Of a DNA stretch of 64,000 nt, positions 62,301 through 64,000 are shown one piece after another. The translations under genes were made by a program, and so were the position numbers. The stretch is from Xylogone sp. PMI_703. Its lineage: Eukaryota > Ascomycota > Leotiomycetes. Position 1 is the stretch's first letter. Each line of letters opens with the position of its first letter. The notes below the pieces were generated by a model. The model ran no database searches, was not told where the DNA came from, and worked only from the letters and a program-made list of their open reading frames with translations. The DNA lies in the NCBI GenBank assembly GCA_021399445.1, contig JAJTUQ010000006.1:682001-746000 (forward strand), given 5' to 3'.

Positions 62301-62772
62301 ATAGAAGCCAAGTCTCGGGGGAACGACGCTAAGAGCTGTCATTGAGAATCAATCTCTTGTATATTGGTAACGTAAGCAACAGTACAGTAATGATTGACTA
62401 TGCCATTGATTACTATGGCGGAGACAGGTTGATATATAATCGGGTAAACTACTAGGGGAGGTAGTACCAACGCTATCTCGTCTGGGCCTTTCGTTGAAGG
62501 AGGTTGTTTCTGCGATCTCGACTACATATGATTCATATTCATACTTATTATGTATATACCAAGGATGACTAGTCCCCAAAAACTCAATAACGTTTATATA
62601 GAACATATATGCTGAGTTCACAGTATATATTCACTGGATAATCAATAGCAGAGCACTTTCACGTCCCGGATTGTGACTTCAGTCATGTGCATAATGCTTG
62701 ATGAGTGCTATATGGAGGCATTATTGGAGGACATCAAAGCTACCGGCGCTATAATCATGGGCAGGCACCCAA
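59308..62772. other. gene-free stretch, AT-rich in its distal part
   Basis: 3.5 kb. The first 400 bases are the Dal5-like leader. Frames at 59.2-61.5 kb are short, overlapping and domain-free. From about 61.5 kb on the DNA is clearly AT-rich. No gene or TE protein recognised. Confidence 0.5.
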
Positions 62773-62795
62773 GACGTCTGTAATATACAGACGTC
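62773..62795. repeat. perfect 10-bp inverted repeat (hairpin), 3-nt loop
   Basis: Arms 62773-62782 (GACGTCTGTA) and 62786-62795 (TACAGACGTC) are exact reverse complements around a 3-base loop. It lies 63 bases before the first unit of the repeat array. Each arm contains GACGTC, itself a palindrome. Could be a hairpin in RNA or DNA, or a bZIP-type site pair; function unknown. Confidence 0.75.
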
Positions 62796-62857
62796 ATACC
62801 TGATAGAGAAACAACTAAGTCCTCAATCCTCATAACTAGCTTGCCTTCGCAACTACT

Positions 62858-63618
62858 GCGACGTGCAACAAAAGGATATAGCACGATTTCAGCGTCTGAA
62901 AACAAAAAACCCAAACTGGATCTAAGAGCACATTCTAAAACCTGGTCCCTGGCTGCGACTTGCAACAAAAAATGGCAGATTAGTCTTTCTATTTTAACTA
63001 AAGCTTGATCCCTGACAGCGATGTGCAACAAAATATTAGAATCACGAATCACCGTGAGAATATAATCTTGGCATATACTGCGATATGCAACAAAAAGATA
63101 GATTATCAGTCCTCTCTACTTGAATTACAGTGTGATCCCTGACACCGACGTGCAACAAACAATAACATATTAGTCTATTCTACTTGAACCAAAGCTTGAT
63201 CCCTGACAACGACGTGCAACAAAGTATTGACACCATGAAACTATGATCTTGGCATATATTGCGATTTGCAACAAAGTATAACAAAGTTCTGGTGGCGTTC
63301 AACAAAACGCTAAAAGGCAGCTCACTTAGATGTATTGGAATCCTCATGACGTGCAACAAAAACCAGAAGACATTCTACATCTACGGCTCCTACTCCTGCC
63401 TTGAGGTCTTGACACGAAACTGCGATTTGCAACAAAAGTTAGTAGATTCACTTACTAGTATCACGCTTGTACCTTGGCAGAAGGTGCGACTTGCAACAAA
63501 ATAACTAAAGGTGGTTCTATACCCTGGCTACGACGTGCAACGTACCAGAGAATATATACGCTAGGCCATTCTACCAAGGAGTCACTAGCTCTTGGCAGGA
63601 AGTGCGATGTGCAACAAA
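62858..63618 (+). repeat. interspersed array, 12 copies of core GCGAYNTGCAACAAA
   Basis: Cores start at 62858, 62955, 63018, 63080, 63145, 63209, 63261, 63346, 63422, 63486, 63530 and 63604; a further weak copy is at 63294. Start-to-start distances are 97, 63, 62, 65, 64, 52, 85, 76, 64, 44 and 74. TGCAA is present in all 12; all but the 63530 copy continue to TGCAACAAA. The three bases before TGCAA vary (ACG, ACT, ATG, ATA, ATT). Upstream of most cores sits a second block of the CCTGGCA or CCTTGGCA type, or GATCCCTGAC, at a distance of 4-8 bases. Sequence between units is mostly different, but some units share more (63018 with 63209; 63080 with 63261), so the array grew at least partly by duplication. 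No protein gene overlaps convincingly. Confidence 0.75.
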
Positions 63619-64000
63619 TATTGTAAGGATCTTATTGTTCGAATAGATCTTCTATCATAGATACTTCCGGTATGTAACGGTCCAGATAGTCACGTTTCTT
63701 TGTTTAGAGTCTGAAGTAGTCTAGGTGTTGGTTAACATTTGCTATGAAAGCATTACTATCTTGAATAGCAGAGAACCTAGCCTCTCTAGGTTATATACTA
63801 GTCATATAGATTATTCTGCTTGTAGTAGATTGCTATTAAATCCTTGAAGTATGTTCGTAGAGATAGTATGTAGATCTGGAATCCTAGTTTGAAAATATCT
63901 AGCTGACCTAAGAAAATAATGATACAACAAAAGGTGCTATTGATTAAATATCCAAGCGGCGACTAGCTTTGGTTTGCATCAGGTTTTGATATAATACTAC
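63619..64000. other. AT-rich right edge
   Basis: No gene. One degenerate ACAACAAAAGG at about 63923 may be a decayed array unit. Confidence 0.4.

Noticed and set aside
62858..63618. True CRISPR array
   Set aside because: Repeats are degenerate, spacing varies from 44 to 97, the DNA is eukaryotic nuclear, and no cas gene is present.
1..64000. tRNA or 5S rRNA genes
   Set aside because: I looked for GGTTCGAA-type T-arm and A/B box patterns on both strands by eye; the TTCGAA hits lie inside protein genes. A covariance-model scan (tRNAscan-SE, Rfam) would settle it.

Overview
The window is nuclear DNA of a filamentous ascomycete (Pezizomycotina). The evidence is short GT-AG introns of about 50-110 nt in most genes, single genes on either strand with no operons, and typical fungal families: sedolisin, a SesB-NACHT-WD40 NLR, an OPT transporter, Dal5-like and DHA1 MFS carriers, a Dicty-CAR-like GPCR, Vip1/Asp1 and Utp21. 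The overall look suggests Leotiomycetes/Helotiales, but that is an impression and was not tested by comparison. I found no tRNA, rRNA or prokaryotic feature.

Layout. 1-2.3 kb: AT-rich, no gene. 2.4-9.7 kb: an SDR reductase, a secreted sedolisin protease (minus) and a secreted two-module ricin-B-like protein (minus). 11.9-13.6 kb: a DHA1-type MFS carrier. 13.7-18.9 kb: a large NLR (minus). Divergent from it, at 19.6-20.9 kb, lies a fructosamine-kinase-like phosphotransferase. 21.8-22.8 kb: a membrane protein. 23.5-25.1 kb: a MOSC-domain protein. 27.5 kb: a 54-residue Cys-rich protein (minus). 27.7-33.1 kb: a long gene-poor stretch ending in a small inverted-repeat element (MITE). 33.2-41.9 kb: Vip1-type inositol pyrophosphate kinase (minus) and Utp21 (plus), sharing a divergent promoter. 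42.4-47.4 kb: a Fringe-like glycosyltransferase, a GNAT acetyltransferase, an inositol monophosphatase (minus) and a single-pass membrane protein (minus). 48.2-51.4 kb: an OPT transporter. 52.9-54.6 kb: a GPCR with two microexons (minus). 57.5-59.3 kb: a Dal5-like transporter (minus). 59.3-64 kb: no recognisable gene, AT-rich in its distal part, ending in an array of about 12 copies of a 15-nt core spaced about 62-65 nt apart over much of its length, preceded by a perfect hairpin.

How the genes relate. This is not a biosynthetic cluster. Housekeeping genes (Utp21, Vip1, inositol monophosphatase, GNAT) are mixed with genes that face outward: secreted protease and lectin-like protein, transporters, GPCR and NLR. 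Vip1 and the inositol monophosphatase both belong to inositol phosphate metabolism but lie 7 kb apart among unrelated genes, so I read that as coincidence.

Exon joins were built by hand from splice sites and reading frame. Every multi-exon model below sums to a whole number of codons. Start codons of the NLR and the last exon of the MOSC gene are the weakest points.
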